Shown: positions 17,983 through 25,904, numbered from the stretch's first letter. The stretch is DNA of 32,174 nt from Sphingomonas sp. 28-63-12 (GCA_002281535.1 NCGD01000031.1:1-32174), one strand, 5' to 3'. Numbers and translations are program-made. Notes: a model not told the origin generated them from the sequence alone.

Positions 17983-18163
17983 CCCTCTCCCCTGCGGGGA
18001 GAGGGTTGTGCAGACTTGGGTCGCGTTCTTCACGCGGCCCTAGTCGAAGCTGGGTGAGGGGGCAGTGACGCCAGCGACAATGCGCGCCACCGCCCCTCAT
18101 CCAACTTCGCCTAATTCGCTTCGCTCATAAGGCTTCGTATCCTTCTCCCCAAGGGGGAGAAGG
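17983..18163. repeat. CCCTCTCCC palindromic element, copy 1 (between hpd and hmgA)
   Basis: This roughly 180-bp element is bounded by two strong hairpins: CCCTCTCCCC/GGGGAGAGGG with loop TGC (17983-18005) and CCTTCTCCCC/GGGGAGAAGG with loop AAG (18141-18163). Between them, 18045-18061 and 18093-18109 are 17-nt inverted repeats with two differences (GGGTGAGGGG core against CCCCTCATCC). TCGCTTCGCTC lies at 18116-18126. The same order of parts recurs at 25217-25334. The right hairpin ends only 15 bp before the hmgA start, and TTTT follows it, so it may influence hmgA expression. Confidence 0.75.
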
Positions 18164-18178
18164 TTTTGGGGACGACAT

Positions 18179-19465
18179 ATGACCGACTACATGACCGGCT
18201 TCGGCAACCACTTCAGCACCGAGGCCATTCCCGGTGCGCTCCCGATCGGGCGCAATTCACCACAACGCCCCCCGTTCGGTCTCTACACCGAGCAGCTCAG
18301 CGGCACGGCCTTCACCGCGCCGCGCAGTGAAAACCGCCGTTCATGGCTCTACCGCTTGCGCCCCTCCGCCGCGCATCCTGCCTTCACGCGCTACACCGGC
18401 GCACCCAACTTCGCCCCCAGCGTCCCCAACACCCCGCTCGCGCCCAATCGCCTGCGCTGGGGCCCGATCGACGCGCCCCCTGGCACCGACTGGCTCGACA
18501 GCCTCGCCACCATGCTCGTCGCCGGGCACGGTCCGCTCAGCCAGACCGGCGTCGCGGTCCATCTCTATGCCTGCGACACCGACATGACGGCGCGCGCCTT
18601 CGTTTCGGGCGACGGCGAACTCATCATCGTGCCGCAAGCGGGCGCGCTCACCCTGCTCACCGAGCTGGGCCGCATCGACATTGCCCCCGGCCAGATCGCG
18701 CTCATCCCGCGCGGCGTGCGCTTCCGCGTCACGCTGCCCGACGGCGCTGCCCGCGGCTATGTCGCGGAAAACTATGGCGAGCCCTTCCGCCTGCCCGATC
18801 TCGGGCCGATCGGCGCCAATGGCCTCGCCAACCCCCGCGATTTCGAAACGCCGGTCGCCTGGTATGAAGATATCGAGGGCGATTTCGAGCTCGTCCAGAA
18901 ATTCGGCGGCACGCTTTGGACCACCAATCTCGGCCGCTCCCCGCTCGATGTCGTCGCGTGGCACGGCAATCTCGCGCCCTGCCGCTATGACCTGTCGCGC
19001 TTTAACACGATCAACACCGTCAGCTTCGACCATCCCGATCCGTCGATCTTCACCGTGCTGACCTCGCCCAGCGATATTTCCGGCACGGCGAACGTCGATT
19101 TCGTCATCTTCCCGCCGCGCTGGATGGTCGCCGACGACACGTTCCGCCCGCCCTGGTTCCACCGCAATGTGATGTCGGAGGCGATGGGGCTGATCACGGG
19201 GGCTTATGATGCCAAGGCCGACGGCTTCGTGCCCGGCGCGCTGTCGCTCCACAACCAGATGAGCGGCCACGGCCCCGATGTCGCCAGCTGGGAAGCCGCA
19301 AGCAAGGCAGAGCTGAAGCCGCACAGGATCGACGGCACGATGGCGTTCATGGTCGAAAGTCGCTGGGTTTTCCACCCGACCGAATGCGCGTTGCGCTCGG
19401 CCGCGCTCAACCCCGACTATGACGCGGTTTGGAATGGCTTTCCAAAAGCACAGCTGCCGGAATAA
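18179..19465 (+). CDS. hmgA: Homogentisate 1,2-dioxygenase
   Basis: This 428-residue iron enzyme opens the ring of homogentisate to maleylacetoacetate, the step after Hpd. The family start [19 protein letters not shown] and the region [20 protein letters not shown] are typical. Active-site elements are near the C-terminus: [20 protein letters not shown] with the metal-binding His and Glu, and [20 protein letters not shown] with the remaining His. Length is as expected (about 430). The ribosome binding site is either GGGGA close to the ATG or lies in the 3' arm of the adjacent repeat hairpin. No fumarylacetoacetase or maleylacetoacetate isomerase gene follows, so the pathway end must be encoded elsewhere. 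Confidence 0.97.
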   Translation: MTDYMTGFGNHFSTEAIPGALPIGRNSPQRPPFGLYTEQLSGTAFTAPRSENRRSWLYRLRPSAAHPAFTRYTGAPNFAPSVPNTPLAPNRLRWGPIDAPPGTDWLDSLATMLVAGHGPLSQTGVAVHLYACDTDMTARAFVSGDGELIIVPQAGALTLLTELGRIDIAPGQIALIPRGVRFRVTLPDGAARGYVAENYGEPFRLPDLGPIGANGLANPRDFETPVAWYEDIEGDFELVQKFGGTLWTTNLGRSPLDVVAWHGNLAPCRYDLSRFNTINTVSFDHPDPSIFTVLTSPSDISGTANVDFVIFPPRWMVADDTFRPPWFHRNVMSEAMGLITGAYDAKADGFVPGALSLHNQMSGHGPDVASWEAASKAELKPHRIDGTMAFMVESRWVFHPTECALRSAALNPDYDAVWNGFPKAQLPE

Positions 19466-19548
19466 TTTTCCGCGCCCCCCTGTCGATTCCGCTCGCCCTC
19501 GCGCGTCTCTCCGATACGATCGCTCATGATCGGCCTAGGAGAAACGCG

Positions 19549-19899
19549 ATGAAATATCTGCTGACCATCTACGAAAACGAAGCGACCTATGATGATGGCA
19601 CCGGCGCCGCGATGGGCGCGATCATCGAAAAGCATATGGCGTTCGGCCAAAATATCGGCGCCGCGATGCTGCACGGCGCGGGGCTACAGCCGGTAGCGAC
19701 CGCGACCACGGTGCGCACCGATGGTGGCAAGCAAACGCTCCACGACGGCCCGTTCGCCGAAACGCGCGAACAACTCGGCGGCTTTTACATGATCGAGGCT
19801 GCTGATCTCGATGCCGCGATCGCCATCGCCAAAAAGGTGCCGCTCGCCGCCGATGGCGCGATCGAGGTGCGGCCGATCATGGCCCCGCCGGGCATGTGA
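19549..19899 (+). CDS. DGPF/YCII-related domain protein
   Basis: This 116-residue protein has a dimeric alpha-beta barrel of the YCII/DGPF family. The signature [20 protein letters not shown] is complete, and the start [11 protein letters not shown] is standard. TAGGAGAAA lies 5 nt before the ATG, which decides the start although the frame is open 40 codons further. Its stop overlaps the GTG start of the sigma factor (GTGA at 19896-19899), so the two are translationally coupled. DGPF proteins are the known partners of ECF42 sigma factors; their biochemical role is not established. Confidence 0.92.
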   Translation: MKYLLTIYENEATYDDGTGAAMGAIIEKHMAFGQNIGAAMLHGAGLQPVATATTVRTDGGKQTLHDGPFAETREQLGGFYMIEAADLDAAIAIAKKVPLAADGAIEVRPIMAPPGM

Positions 19900-21119
19900 G
19901 CGCCACCGCGCTCGATGCCGTGTTCCGGGCGGCTAGCGGACGGATCATCGCCGCGCTCGCCGCCCGATTCCGCAATCTCGATCTGGCCGAGGAGGCACTA
20001 GCCGAGGCATGCGCGCGCGCCGCCACCGCCTGGGCGACCGAGATGCCGCGCGACCCGGCAGGTTGGCTCTACCGCGTTGCCGAGCGGACCGCGCTGGATC
20101 AGCTTCGGCGGGCGATCACGCGCACTACGGCGGTGCTGCCCGACCCCGAGCCCGAACCGAGCGCGGAGGAAATGATGATGGCCGACAAGCGCCTTATCCC
20201 CGACGACCGGCTGCAGCTCATCTTTGTCTGCTGCCACCCGGCGATTCATCCCGATGCGCGGGCCGCACTGACACTTCGCCTAGTCTGCGGTCTTACCACC
20301 GAGGAGATCGCACGCGCCTTTTTGATCGCCGAGCCAACGCTGGCGCAACGCCTGGTGCGGGCCAAGCGCAAGATCGCCGATGCCGGTATTCCCTTTGCGA
20401 TTCCCGGCCCTGCAGCCTGGCCGGACAGGCTGGACGCGGTCTTGAGCACGATTGAAGTCGCTTATGCCCACGCCCATGCCGACGGGGCGGGCAGCGGGCG
20501 GCATGCCGATTATGCGCGCGACATGCTTGGCATTACCGCCACGCTGGCATCAATGCTGCCGAATGAGGCCGAAGTGCTGGCGCTGGCAGCAACCGTTCGC
20601 TTTGCCGAGGCACGTCGACCGGCACGGACGAGTGCGGGCGGCATGATGGTACCACTTTCAGAACAAGACCCTGCACTTTGGGACGCGGTGCTGATTGCTG
20701 AAGGGCGTGCTTATTTCGCCGCTGCGGCACGGCTTGGCCCGCGCCGCCCCCGTGTGGTGGCAGCCTTGCTGCATGCCGAATGGTGCGCGCGCGCTTCGTT
20801 TTCGGAACCCCCACCCTGGCACAACATCCTGACCATTTATGACGCGCTGCTGACAGTGCGCGACGATGCGATCACCCGGCTCAACCGCGCCGTCGCGCTC
20901 GCCGAAGTTGTCGGGCGGCAGGCCGCTCTTGCGGAAGTCGATGCGCTCGACCTGCCCGGTCTGGCGAGCTTTCTGCCCTATCATGCGGTGCGCGCGGGGC
21001 TTTTGTCGCGACTGGGGCTTAACGCGGCCGCGCGTGATGCCTATGACGCGGCATTGGCGCTCGGGCCGGGTGATGCCGAACGTCAATGGCTTGAACGCAG
21101 GCGATCAGAAGTCATGTAG
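19896..21119 (+). CDS. ECF sigma factor, ECF42 type with DUF6596/TPR-like extension
   Basis: This 407-residue protein is about twice the size of a classical ECF sigma factor. Region sigma2 covers about residues 5-75 ([39 protein letters not shown]). Sigma4 covers about 105-165 ([40 protein letters not shown]). The remainder is the helical ECF42 extension ([43 protein letters not shown]). ECF42 proteins lack a classical anti-sigma factor; the C-terminal extension and DGPF proteins are thought to take part in control. It starts at GTG 19896, coupled to the DGPF gene. Targets are unknown. Confidence 0.92.
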   Translation: MSATALDAVFRAASGRIIAALAARFRNLDLAEEALAEACARAATAWATEMPRDPAGWLYRVAERTALDQLRRAITRTTAVLPDPEPEPSAEEMMMADKRLIPDDRLQLIFVCCHPAIHPDARAALTLRLVCGLTTEEIARAFLIAEPTLAQRLVRAKRKIADAGIPFAIPGPAAWPDRLDAVLSTIEVAYAHAHADGAGSGRHADYARDMLGITATLASMLPNEAEVLALAATVRFAEARRPARTSAGGMMVPLSEQDPALWDAVLIAEGRAYFAAAARLGPRRPRVVAALLHAEWCARASFSEPPPWHNILTIYDALLTVRDDAITRLNRAVALAEVVGRQAALAEVDALDLPGLASFLPYHAVRAGLLSRLGLNAAARDAYDAALALGPGDAERQWLERRRSEVM

Positions 21120-21131
21120 CCCAGGCCGTGC

Positions 21132-21596
21132 TTATGCGCAGCCGATGATTCCGGCCGCGGGGACGACGACGCTGTCCTTACCCGCGACATCAACGCGTAT
21201 GGTCGCGCTCGGCACCGCCGCGCCATCGGTCATGTCGCCGCGCTTGACGATATCCATATCGACCGTGACGCGAAAATCGCCGCCGGCATAATCGGTCTTG
21301 CTTGCAAGGCCCAACTGAATGTCGCCCGACTGGCCGACTCGGACCAGATCAGTCACCGTCCCGCCCGGCGCGAAGCGAATGATGGCAGGCGTCGCGCCGA
21401 CCATTGCGATCAGCGCGTGCGACGGCGACTGCGTCCAGAGAAAAGCGGTGCAGCCCCCGGTTGGCAGTTCCTGTTGCGGAATCGCCCCGATCGGCAGCCC
21501 GTCGACCGATACAAGCGGCGGTGAGGGCGCTGTTTGGGCGGCGGCCATCAGCAGCGGCGCGAGACAAAACAATGGAGCGACAGAAATTCGGATCAT
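21132..21596 (-). CDS. Secreted protein of unknown function
   Basis: This 154-residue protein has a clear signal peptide (MIRISVAPLFCLAPLLMAAA, likely cut near AQT). The mature part is rich in small residues and beta-strand-like stretches (ALIAMVGATPAIIRFAPGG, GGDFRVTVDMDIVKRGD). It contains two cysteines, one in TGGCTAF and one at the end (IIGCA), which could form a disulfide. The product is not recognised. Its ATG overlaps the stop of the prepilin peptidase gene (ATGA at 21593-21596), so production is coupled. It has no type IV pilin-like N-terminus and is therefore not an obvious substrate of that peptidase. It converges with the sigma factor gene, 12 bp apart. Confidence 0.75.
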   Translation of the reverse strand: MIRISVAPLFCLAPLLMAAAQTAPSPPLVSVDGLPIGAIPQQELPTGGCTAFLWTQSPSHALIAMVGATPAIIRFAPGGTVTDLVRVGQSGDIQLGLASKTDYAGGDFRVTVDMDIVKRGDMTDGAAVPSATIRVDVAGKDSVVVPAAGIIGCA

Positions 21597-22375
21597 GAAG
21601 GCAGGATTAGCATGGCGATCGCTGCCGGGTAAGCCGCCACGGCCAGCAACGCGCCGAACGGCAGTTGATCGTCACGCGCGACACCGCGCCCGGTCGCCAG
21701 CCAGAACAGCGCCACGCCAAGACCGGCCATGCTCGCCACCACCACCACCACCGGCAGCATACGCCAGCCCAGCCAAAGCCCGATCGCGCCAAGTAATTTG
21801 GGATCGCCACCGCCCAGCCCGTCATGGCCGCGATACGCCTTGTAGGCCGCGCCGACCGCCCATAATGCGCCAAAGCCGGCCGCGCCCCCGATCATTCGAT
21901 CAAGCAGCGGCGGCGCGATGCCAAGCCAGCCGGTTGCCAGTCCTGCCAGGGCCAGCGTGAGCGTCAGCGCGTCCGGCAGCCAGAAATCAGTGATATCGAG
22001 CGCCGCCAACGCCAGCAGCAGCCAGCCGAACACCGCAGCCGCCACGGCCATCGGCCCGGCGACCAGCGCGCCTGCCGCAACGCCGACACCCAGTGCGGCC
22101 AGTTCGATTCGCCAATGCAGCGGGTCGATCGGTGCGGCGCAGTGCCGGCACCGGCCGCGCATCGCCAGTGCGCTGACCAACGGCACGAGATCGACCGGTC
22201 CAAGTACCGCATTACAGGCATCGCAATGCGACCGACCCACCAACAGCGATCGGCCCAGCGGCCAACGGATCACCATCGCCGCGATAAAGCTGCCAAGAAT
22301 TGCCCCCAGCACGCCCAAAGCGACCGCCCAGACCCAGGGCGGCGCGGCAATCAGCGTGTGGGCAATCTCGACCAT
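21593..22375 (-). CDS. Prepilin peptidase (A24 family)
   Basis: This 260-residue inner-membrane aspartic protease cuts and usually N-methylates type IV pilin-like precursors for pili or type II secretion. The N-terminal cytoplasmic domain has two CxxC pairs (HCDAC and CRHC) as in bifunctional PilD/GspO enzymes. The catalytic Asp residues lie in ALDITDFWLPDALT and in the GxGDxK motif GGGDPKLLGAIG. About seven to eight membrane helices surround them. No pilus or secretion genes lie nearby, so its substrates are encoded elsewhere. It is divergent from the thiolase gene across 112 bp. Confidence 0.92.
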   Translation of the reverse strand: MVEIAHTLIAAPPWVWAVALGVLGAILGSFIAAMVIRWPLGRSLLVGRSHCDACNAVLGPVDLVPLVSALAMRGRCRHCAAPIDPLHWRIELAALGVGVAAGALVAGPMAVAAAVFGWLLLALAALDITDFWLPDALTLTLALAGLATGWLGIAPPLLDRMIGGAAGFGALWAVGAAYKAYRGHDGLGGGDPKLLGAIGLWLGWRMLPVVVVVASMAGLGVALFWLATGRGVARDDQLPFGALLAVAAYPAAIAMLILPS

Positions 22376-22487
22376 GGCACCCGCGATAAGCGATCATCGA
22401 CGCGCCGTCACCTCGCCTGCGAATTGTAATTGGCCGGCACCGGGCCTAGATCGCGCCCATCCATTCCTTGTCCAGCGGAGCATTCTT

Positions 22488-23675
22488 ATGGCCACCGATC
22501 CCGTCGTCATCGTCTCGTACGCCCGCACGCCGATGGGCGGGTTCCAGGGAATCCTGTCGGGGGCGTCGGCGACCGAACTGGGGGCCGCCGCCGTCGGCAG
22601 CGCCGTCGAGCGCGCCGGGCTATCGGGCGAAGCGATCGAGCGGATTTATATGGGTTGCGTGCTGCCCGCCGGGCTGGGCCAGGCCCCTGCCCGTCAGGCT
22701 GCGCTCAAGGCAGGGCTCCCCGATCATATCGAGGCGACGACGGTCAACAAGATGTGCGGCAGCGGCATGCAGGCGGCAATCATGGCCGCGGATGCGCTCG
22801 CAGCGGGATCGGTCGACCTGCTGATCGCAGGGGGCATGGAGAGCATGACCAACGCGCCCTATCTGTCGATGAAACACCGGAGCGGCGCGCGGATCGGGCA
22901 TGATGTGCTCAAGGATCACATGTATCTCGACGGGCTCGAGGATGCCTATGAACCCGGCAAGCTGATGGGCAATTTCGCCGAGGATACCGCCGCTGCCTAT
23001 CAGTTCACCCGCGAGCAGCAGGATGATTACGCTATTGCCTCTCTGACCCGGGCGCAGAAGGCCCAGGATTCGGGCGCGTTCGACCGCGAAATTACGCCGG
23101 TCGAGATCGCCGGGCGCAAGGGAACGGTCACCGTCGACAAGGACGAGCAGCCACTGAAGGGCGATCCCGCGAAAATCCCGACGCTCAAGCCCGCTTTCTC
23201 GAAGGACGGCACCATCACCGCCGCCAATGCCTCGTCGATCTCGGATGGCGCGGCGGCTTTGGTGATGACGCGGCTGTCGGTGGCGGAAAAGCTCGGCCTC
23301 ACGCCGATCGCGCGGATCGTCGCGACGGCGGGCCATGCTCATGCCCCGTCGCTCTTCACCACCGCCCCCGTCTTCGCCATGCGCAAGGCGATGGAGAAAG
23401 CGGGCTGGTCGGCGAGCGACATCGACCTGTTCGAAGTCAACGAAGCCTTCGCCGTCGTCGCGATGATCGCGATGCGCGACCTGGGGCTGAGCCATGATGT
23501 GGTGAACATTCACGGCGGCGCCTGCGCGCTCGGCCACCCGATCGGTGCCAGCGGCGCGCGGATCTTGGCGACGTTGCTGTCGGCGCTCCAGACGACGGGC
23601 GGCAAGCGCGGGATGGCGAGCCTGTGCATCGGCGGCGGTGAGGCGACGGCGGTGGCGGTGGAGATGATGGGGTAG
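22488..23675 (+). CDS. Acetyl-CoA C-acyltransferase (thiolase)
   Basis: This 395-residue thiolase condenses or cleaves acyl-CoA thioesters. The nucleophilic Cys lies in TVNKMCGSGMQAA, the active-site Asn and His regions are VNEAFAVVAM and GGACALGHPIGASGAR, and the second Cys is in SLCIGGGEA. Sequence and length fit acetoacetyl-CoA thiolases (AtoB/PhaA type), though beta-oxidation thiolases cannot be excluded. The start ATDPVVIVSYARTPMGGFQG with GGAG upstream at 22477 is clear; the frame is open far upstream but without homology. It is monocistronic here, followed by REP-like hairpins. Confidence 0.94.
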   Translation: MATDPVVIVSYARTPMGGFQGILSGASATELGAAAVGSAVERAGLSGEAIERIYMGCVLPAGLGQAPARQAALKAGLPDHIEATTVNKMCGSGMQAAIMAADALAAGSVDLLIAGGMESMTNAPYLSMKHRSGARIGHDVLKDHMYLDGLEDAYEPGKLMGNFAEDTAAAYQFTREQQDDYAIASLTRAQKAQDSGAFDREITPVEIAGRKGTVTVDKDEQPLKGDPAKIPTLKPAFSKDGTITAANASSISDGAAALVMTRLSVAEKLGLTPIARIVATAGHAHAPSLFTTAPVFAMRKAMEKAGWSASDIDLFEVNEAFAVVAMIAMRDLGLSHDVVNIHGGACALGHPIGASGARILATLLSALQTTGGKRGMASLCIGGGEATAVAVEMMG

Positions 23676-23701
23676 GTTGTTAGCGGCGGTGCCTAACGCT
23701 T

Positions 23702-23729
23702 GAGACCCCAGCTTTCGCTGGGGTGACGA
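23702..23729 (+). repeat. REP-like hairpin A (forward)
   Basis: An 8-bp stem ACCCCAGC/GCTGGGGT with loop TTTC (23705-23724) is flanked by GAG and GACGA. The 28-nt unit is identical to copy D at 24268-24295. It lies 26 bp after the thiolase stop and faces copy B, forming a REPIN-like inverted pair. Its GC-rich stem is not followed by a T-run, so it is a repeat rather than a classical terminator. Confidence 0.85.
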
Positions 23730-23753
23730 TTGGGGTTGGGATACCCCCTCAAA

Positions 23754-23812
23754 CGTCATGCCAGCGAAAGCTGGCATCTCGCGCCACAAACGATAACCTA
23801 TCGTCATGGCGC
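23754..23812 (-). repeat. REP-like hairpin B (inverted), overlapping the GIY-YIG start
   Basis: The stem ATGCCAGC/GCTGGCAT with loop GAAA (23758-23777) is the reverse orientation of copy A. It has compensatory changes in the outer stem. Similarity to copy C continues past the hairpin, through CGCCACAA and ACCTATC, for about 59 nt (45 identical positions by eye). This stretch includes the ATG of the GIY-YIG gene at 23806. Confidence 0.8.
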
Positions 23813-24096
23813 TGGGCGGTTGGACCTACATCATGGCGAGCAACCCAAGGGGCATGCTCTACATCGGCGTGACCGCCTATCTCGCCAAACGCGTAACGCA
23901 CCACCGCGAAGATCGGGGATCGGCCTTCTGCCGCAAATACGGGATCAAGACGCTGGTCCTCGTCGAGCGGCATGAAGAAATCGCCTTCGCAATAGCGCGC
24001 GAAAAGGTGCTGAAAAGCTGGAAACGCGCGTGGAAGATCGAGCTGATCGAAGCGAGCAATCCGATGTGGCACGACCTGTACCAGCGTATCCTTTAG
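23806..24096 (+). CDS. Small GIY-YIG nuclease (COG2827-like)
   Basis: This 96-residue protein is a single GIY-YIG nuclease domain. The two tyrosine motifs are TYI (7-9) and YIG (19-21), the catalytic Arg is R29 in LAKRVTHHRE, the metal-binding Glu is E66 in IAREKVLKSWKRAWKI, and Asn is N85 in SNPMWHDL. All catalytic positions are kept, so it should be able to nick or cut DNA. The family role is unsettled; related small proteins have been linked to DNA repair or mobile DNA. No clear ribosome binding site precedes the ATG, which lies inside repeat copy B. Hairpins A and B stand upstream and C and D downstream. A later ATG would delete the first motif. Confidence 0.92.
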   Translation: MALGGWTYIMASNPRGMLYIGVTAYLAKRVTHHREDRGSAFCRKYGIKTLVLVERHEEIAFAIAREKVLKSWKRAWKIELIEASNPMWHDLYQRIL

Positions 24097-24160
24097 CGGC
24101 TTGAGATCAGTATTTGGGTTGGTGTCATGTCACCCGTCGGTCGATAATCCCTCCTTCGAC

Positions 24161-24219
24161 CGTCACACCAGCGAAAGCTGGTGTCTTTCGCCACAAGCTC
24201 GCACCTATCATCCTGGTGA
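24161..24219 (-). repeat. REP-like hairpin C (inverted), long form
   Basis: The stem ACACCAGC/GCTGGTGT with loop GAAA (24165-24184) is followed by CGCCACAA and ACCTATC. It aligns without gaps to copy B over about 59 nt. The outer stem differs from both A and B, yet every pair is kept. It lies 64 bp after the GIY-YIG stop. Confidence 0.8.
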
Positions 24220-24267
24220 GGCGCGGCCGGGGCGGATGCGCCTTACGGAACGGCCCGCTTGGGGCAC

Positions 24268-24295
24268 GAGACCCCAGCTTTCGCTGGGGTGACGA
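24268..24295 (+). repeat. REP-like hairpin D (forward)
   Basis: The stem ACCCCAGC/GCTGGGGT with loop TTTC (24271-24290) is identical to copy A over 28 nt. With copy C it forms the second inverted pair. Centre-to-centre distance is 106 bp against 53 bp for A-B. The rest of 24097-24389 holds no supported gene. Confidence 0.85.
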
Positions 24296-24389
24296 AGAGG
24301 AATGCTGACAGGAAGCGACCGACCGTCTTGCTCATTTTTCCTCCCAAGATTTGATCATGAGATCGACAGGGTAACTCAATTTGGTAGAG

Positions 24390-25202
24390 CTACCGCAACG
24401 ACCCCGCCACCAGCTTGTGTAGCTTGTTGTGCAGCGCATCGTTCGCCGCCAGGAACTCGTTGCGCTCCATCATTTTGTCGCCGCCACGGAAGTCGGTGAT
24501 GTAGCCGCCGGCTTCCTTCACCAGCAAAATGCCGGCCGCGACGTCCCAGCGGCTGAGGCTCGATTCCCAATATCCGTCGAAGCGCCCCGCCGCGACCCAG
24601 GCCAGATCGAGCGCCGCCGATCCCAGCCGCCTTATCCCCGCCACCCCCGGCGCCACCGCGCCGAAGATGCGGGTCCACTGCGCGAAATCGCCGTGGCCCA
24701 GAAACGGGATCCCCGTCGCGATCAGCGATTCGGACAGGTCGTTGCGCGCCGACACCCGCAGCCTTTGGTCGGTGAGCCATGCGCCGCGCCCGCGCTCTGC
24801 CCAAAAGCTTTCGTCGGTCAGCGGCTGATAGACCAGCGCCGATACAGTGTCCCACCGGCCATCGGGGCGCGGTTCCTCGACCGCGATTGAGATCGCGAAA
24901 TGCGGGATGCCGTGCAGGAAATTGGTGGTGCCATCGAGCGGGTCGACCACCCAGCGGGGCTTGTTGGGATCGCCGGCAATCTCGCCGCGCTCCTCCATGA
25001 TGAACGCCCAATCGGGGCGGGCGTGGCTCAGTTCCTCATAGATCGTCTGTTCCGCGCGCTTGTCGGCCATCGACACGAAATCGGCCGGTCCCTTGCGGCT
25101 GACCTGCAGGTGCTGGACCTCGTTAAAGTCACGCCGCAGCCGCGGCGCGGCCTTGCGCGCGGCGCGTTCCATGACGGTGAGAAGGCCGGAGTGGGAAACC
25201 AT
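24390..25202 (-). CDS. Inositol monophosphatase family protein
   Basis: This 270-residue Mg-dependent phosphatase belongs to the IMPase/SuhB family. Metal-binding motifs are MEERGEI (Glu), WVVDPLDGTTNFLHGIPHFA (the DPLDGT signature) and SRWDVAAGILLVKEAGG (the second signature). It may dephosphorylate inositol phosphate or a related sugar phosphate; SuhB-like roles in rRNA transcription are also known. The ATG at 25202 has GGAG 7 nt upstream and is preferred. The frame stays open upstream, but those codons come from the palindromic repeat. It follows efp across that repeat. Confidence 0.92.
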   Translation of the reverse strand: MVSHSGLLTVMERAARKAAPRLRRDFNEVQHLQVSRKGPADFVSMADKRAEQTIYEELSHARPDWAFIMEERGEIAGDPNKPRWVVDPLDGTTNFLHGIPHFAISIAVEEPRPDGRWDTVSALVYQPLTDESFWAERGRGAWLTDQRLRVSARNDLSESLIATGIPFLGHGDFAQWTRIFGAVAPGVAGIRRLGSAALDLAWVAAGRFDGYWESSLSRWDVAAGILLVKEAGGYITDFRGGDKMMERNEFLAANDALHNKLHKLVAGSLR

Positions 25203-25216
25203 AAATGCTCCAAATC

Positions 25217-25334
25217 CCCTCTCCCACCGGGAGAGGGAGGGGCCCATCGCGCCAGCGATGGGAGGGTGAGGGCGAGCGGGCCACCGCCCTCACCCGCCTC
25301 GCTTCGCTCGGCACCCTCTCCCGATGGGAGAGGG
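25217..25334. repeat. CCCTCTCCC palindromic element, copy 2 (between efp and IMPase gene)
   Basis: The outer hairpins are CCCTCTCCC/GGGAGAGGG with loop ACC (25217-25237) and with loop GAT (25314-25334). Inside, CCCATCGC/GCGATGGG forms a further 8-bp hairpin (25243-25262), and GGGTGAGGGCG/CGCCCTCACCC are perfect 11-nt inverted repeats (25264-25274 and 25285-25295). TCGCTTCGCTC lies at 25299-25309, as in copy 1. Parts occur in the same order and orientation as in copy 1. It starts 14 bp upstream of the IMPase start codon and ends 6 bp past the efp stop. Confidence 0.78.
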
Positions 25335-25340
25335 AAAAAA

Positions 25341-25904
25341 TCAGTCAGCCCGCTTGACGTAGGTCTGCTCGTACACGTCGACCACGATCCGCGTTCCCGC
25401 GCCGATATGCGGCGGGACCATAACGCGGACGCCGTTTTCGAGCAGCGCGGGCTTGTAGGAGGACGATGCCGTCTGCCCCTTCACCACCGCGTCGGCTTCG
25501 ACGATCAGCGCTTCGATCGTGTCGGGCAGCTGCACCGAAATCGGGCGTTCGTCGTAAAGCTCCATCACCACGTCCATGCCGTCCTGCAGAAACGCAGCCG
25601 CATCGCCCAATATGCCCGCATCGAGCGAGATCTGGTCATAGGTCTGCTTGTCCATGAAGGTGAGCATATCGCCTTCGCGGAACAGGAACTGGAAATCGGT
25701 AGTGTCGAGCCGGACGCGCTCGACCGTTTCGGCAGAGCGGAAACGGACGTTGTTCTTGCGCCCATCGATCAGGTTCTTCATTTCGACCTGCATATAGGCG
25801 CCGCCCTTGCCAGGCTGGGTATGCTGGATTTTTACCGCTTTCCAGATACCGCCTTCATATTCGATGATGTTGCCGGGGCGAATGTCGACGCCGCTGATCT
25901 TCAT
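25341..25904 (-). CDS. efp: Translation elongation factor P
   Basis: This 187-residue factor binds between P and E sites of the ribosome and relieves stalling at proline stretches. The KOW-like domain I begins [12 protein letters not shown] and carries the tip loop [12 protein letters not shown], with Lys33 at the normally modified position. OB domains II and III follow ([19 protein letters not shown] and [20 protein letters not shown]). The ATG at 25904 begins the conserved sequence; the longer frame upstream runs into the M23 gene region and is not used. A lysine tip would fit EpmA/EpmB-type or other lysine modification, not EarP rhamnosylation of arginine. No modification gene is in the window. 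Confidence 0.97.
   Translation of the reverse strand: MKISGVDIRPGNIIEYEGGIWKAVKIQHTQPGKGGAYMQVEMKNLIDGRKNNVRFRSAETVERVRLDTTDFQFLFREGDMLTFMDKQTYDQISLDAGILGDAAAFLQDGMDVVMELYDERPISVQLPDTIEALIVEADAVVKGQTASSSYKPALLENGVRVMVPPHIGAGTRIVVDVYEQTYVKRAD

Noticed and set aside
18341-19375. Long minus-strand open frame of 344 codons
   Set aside because: It is antisense to hmgA, Arg/Gly/Ala-rich and has no recognisable motif.
21918-22487. N-terminal extension of the thiolase frame by 190 codons
   Set aside because: The extension is antisense to the prepilin peptidase and has no thiolase homology. The ATG at 22488 has a ribosome binding site and starts the family sequence.
25314-25340. Hairpin plus A-run as terminator of a plus-strand gene
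   Set aside because: No plus-strand gene precedes it, and for efp on the minus strand the T-run comes before the hairpin. It fits better as the end of the palindromic repeat.
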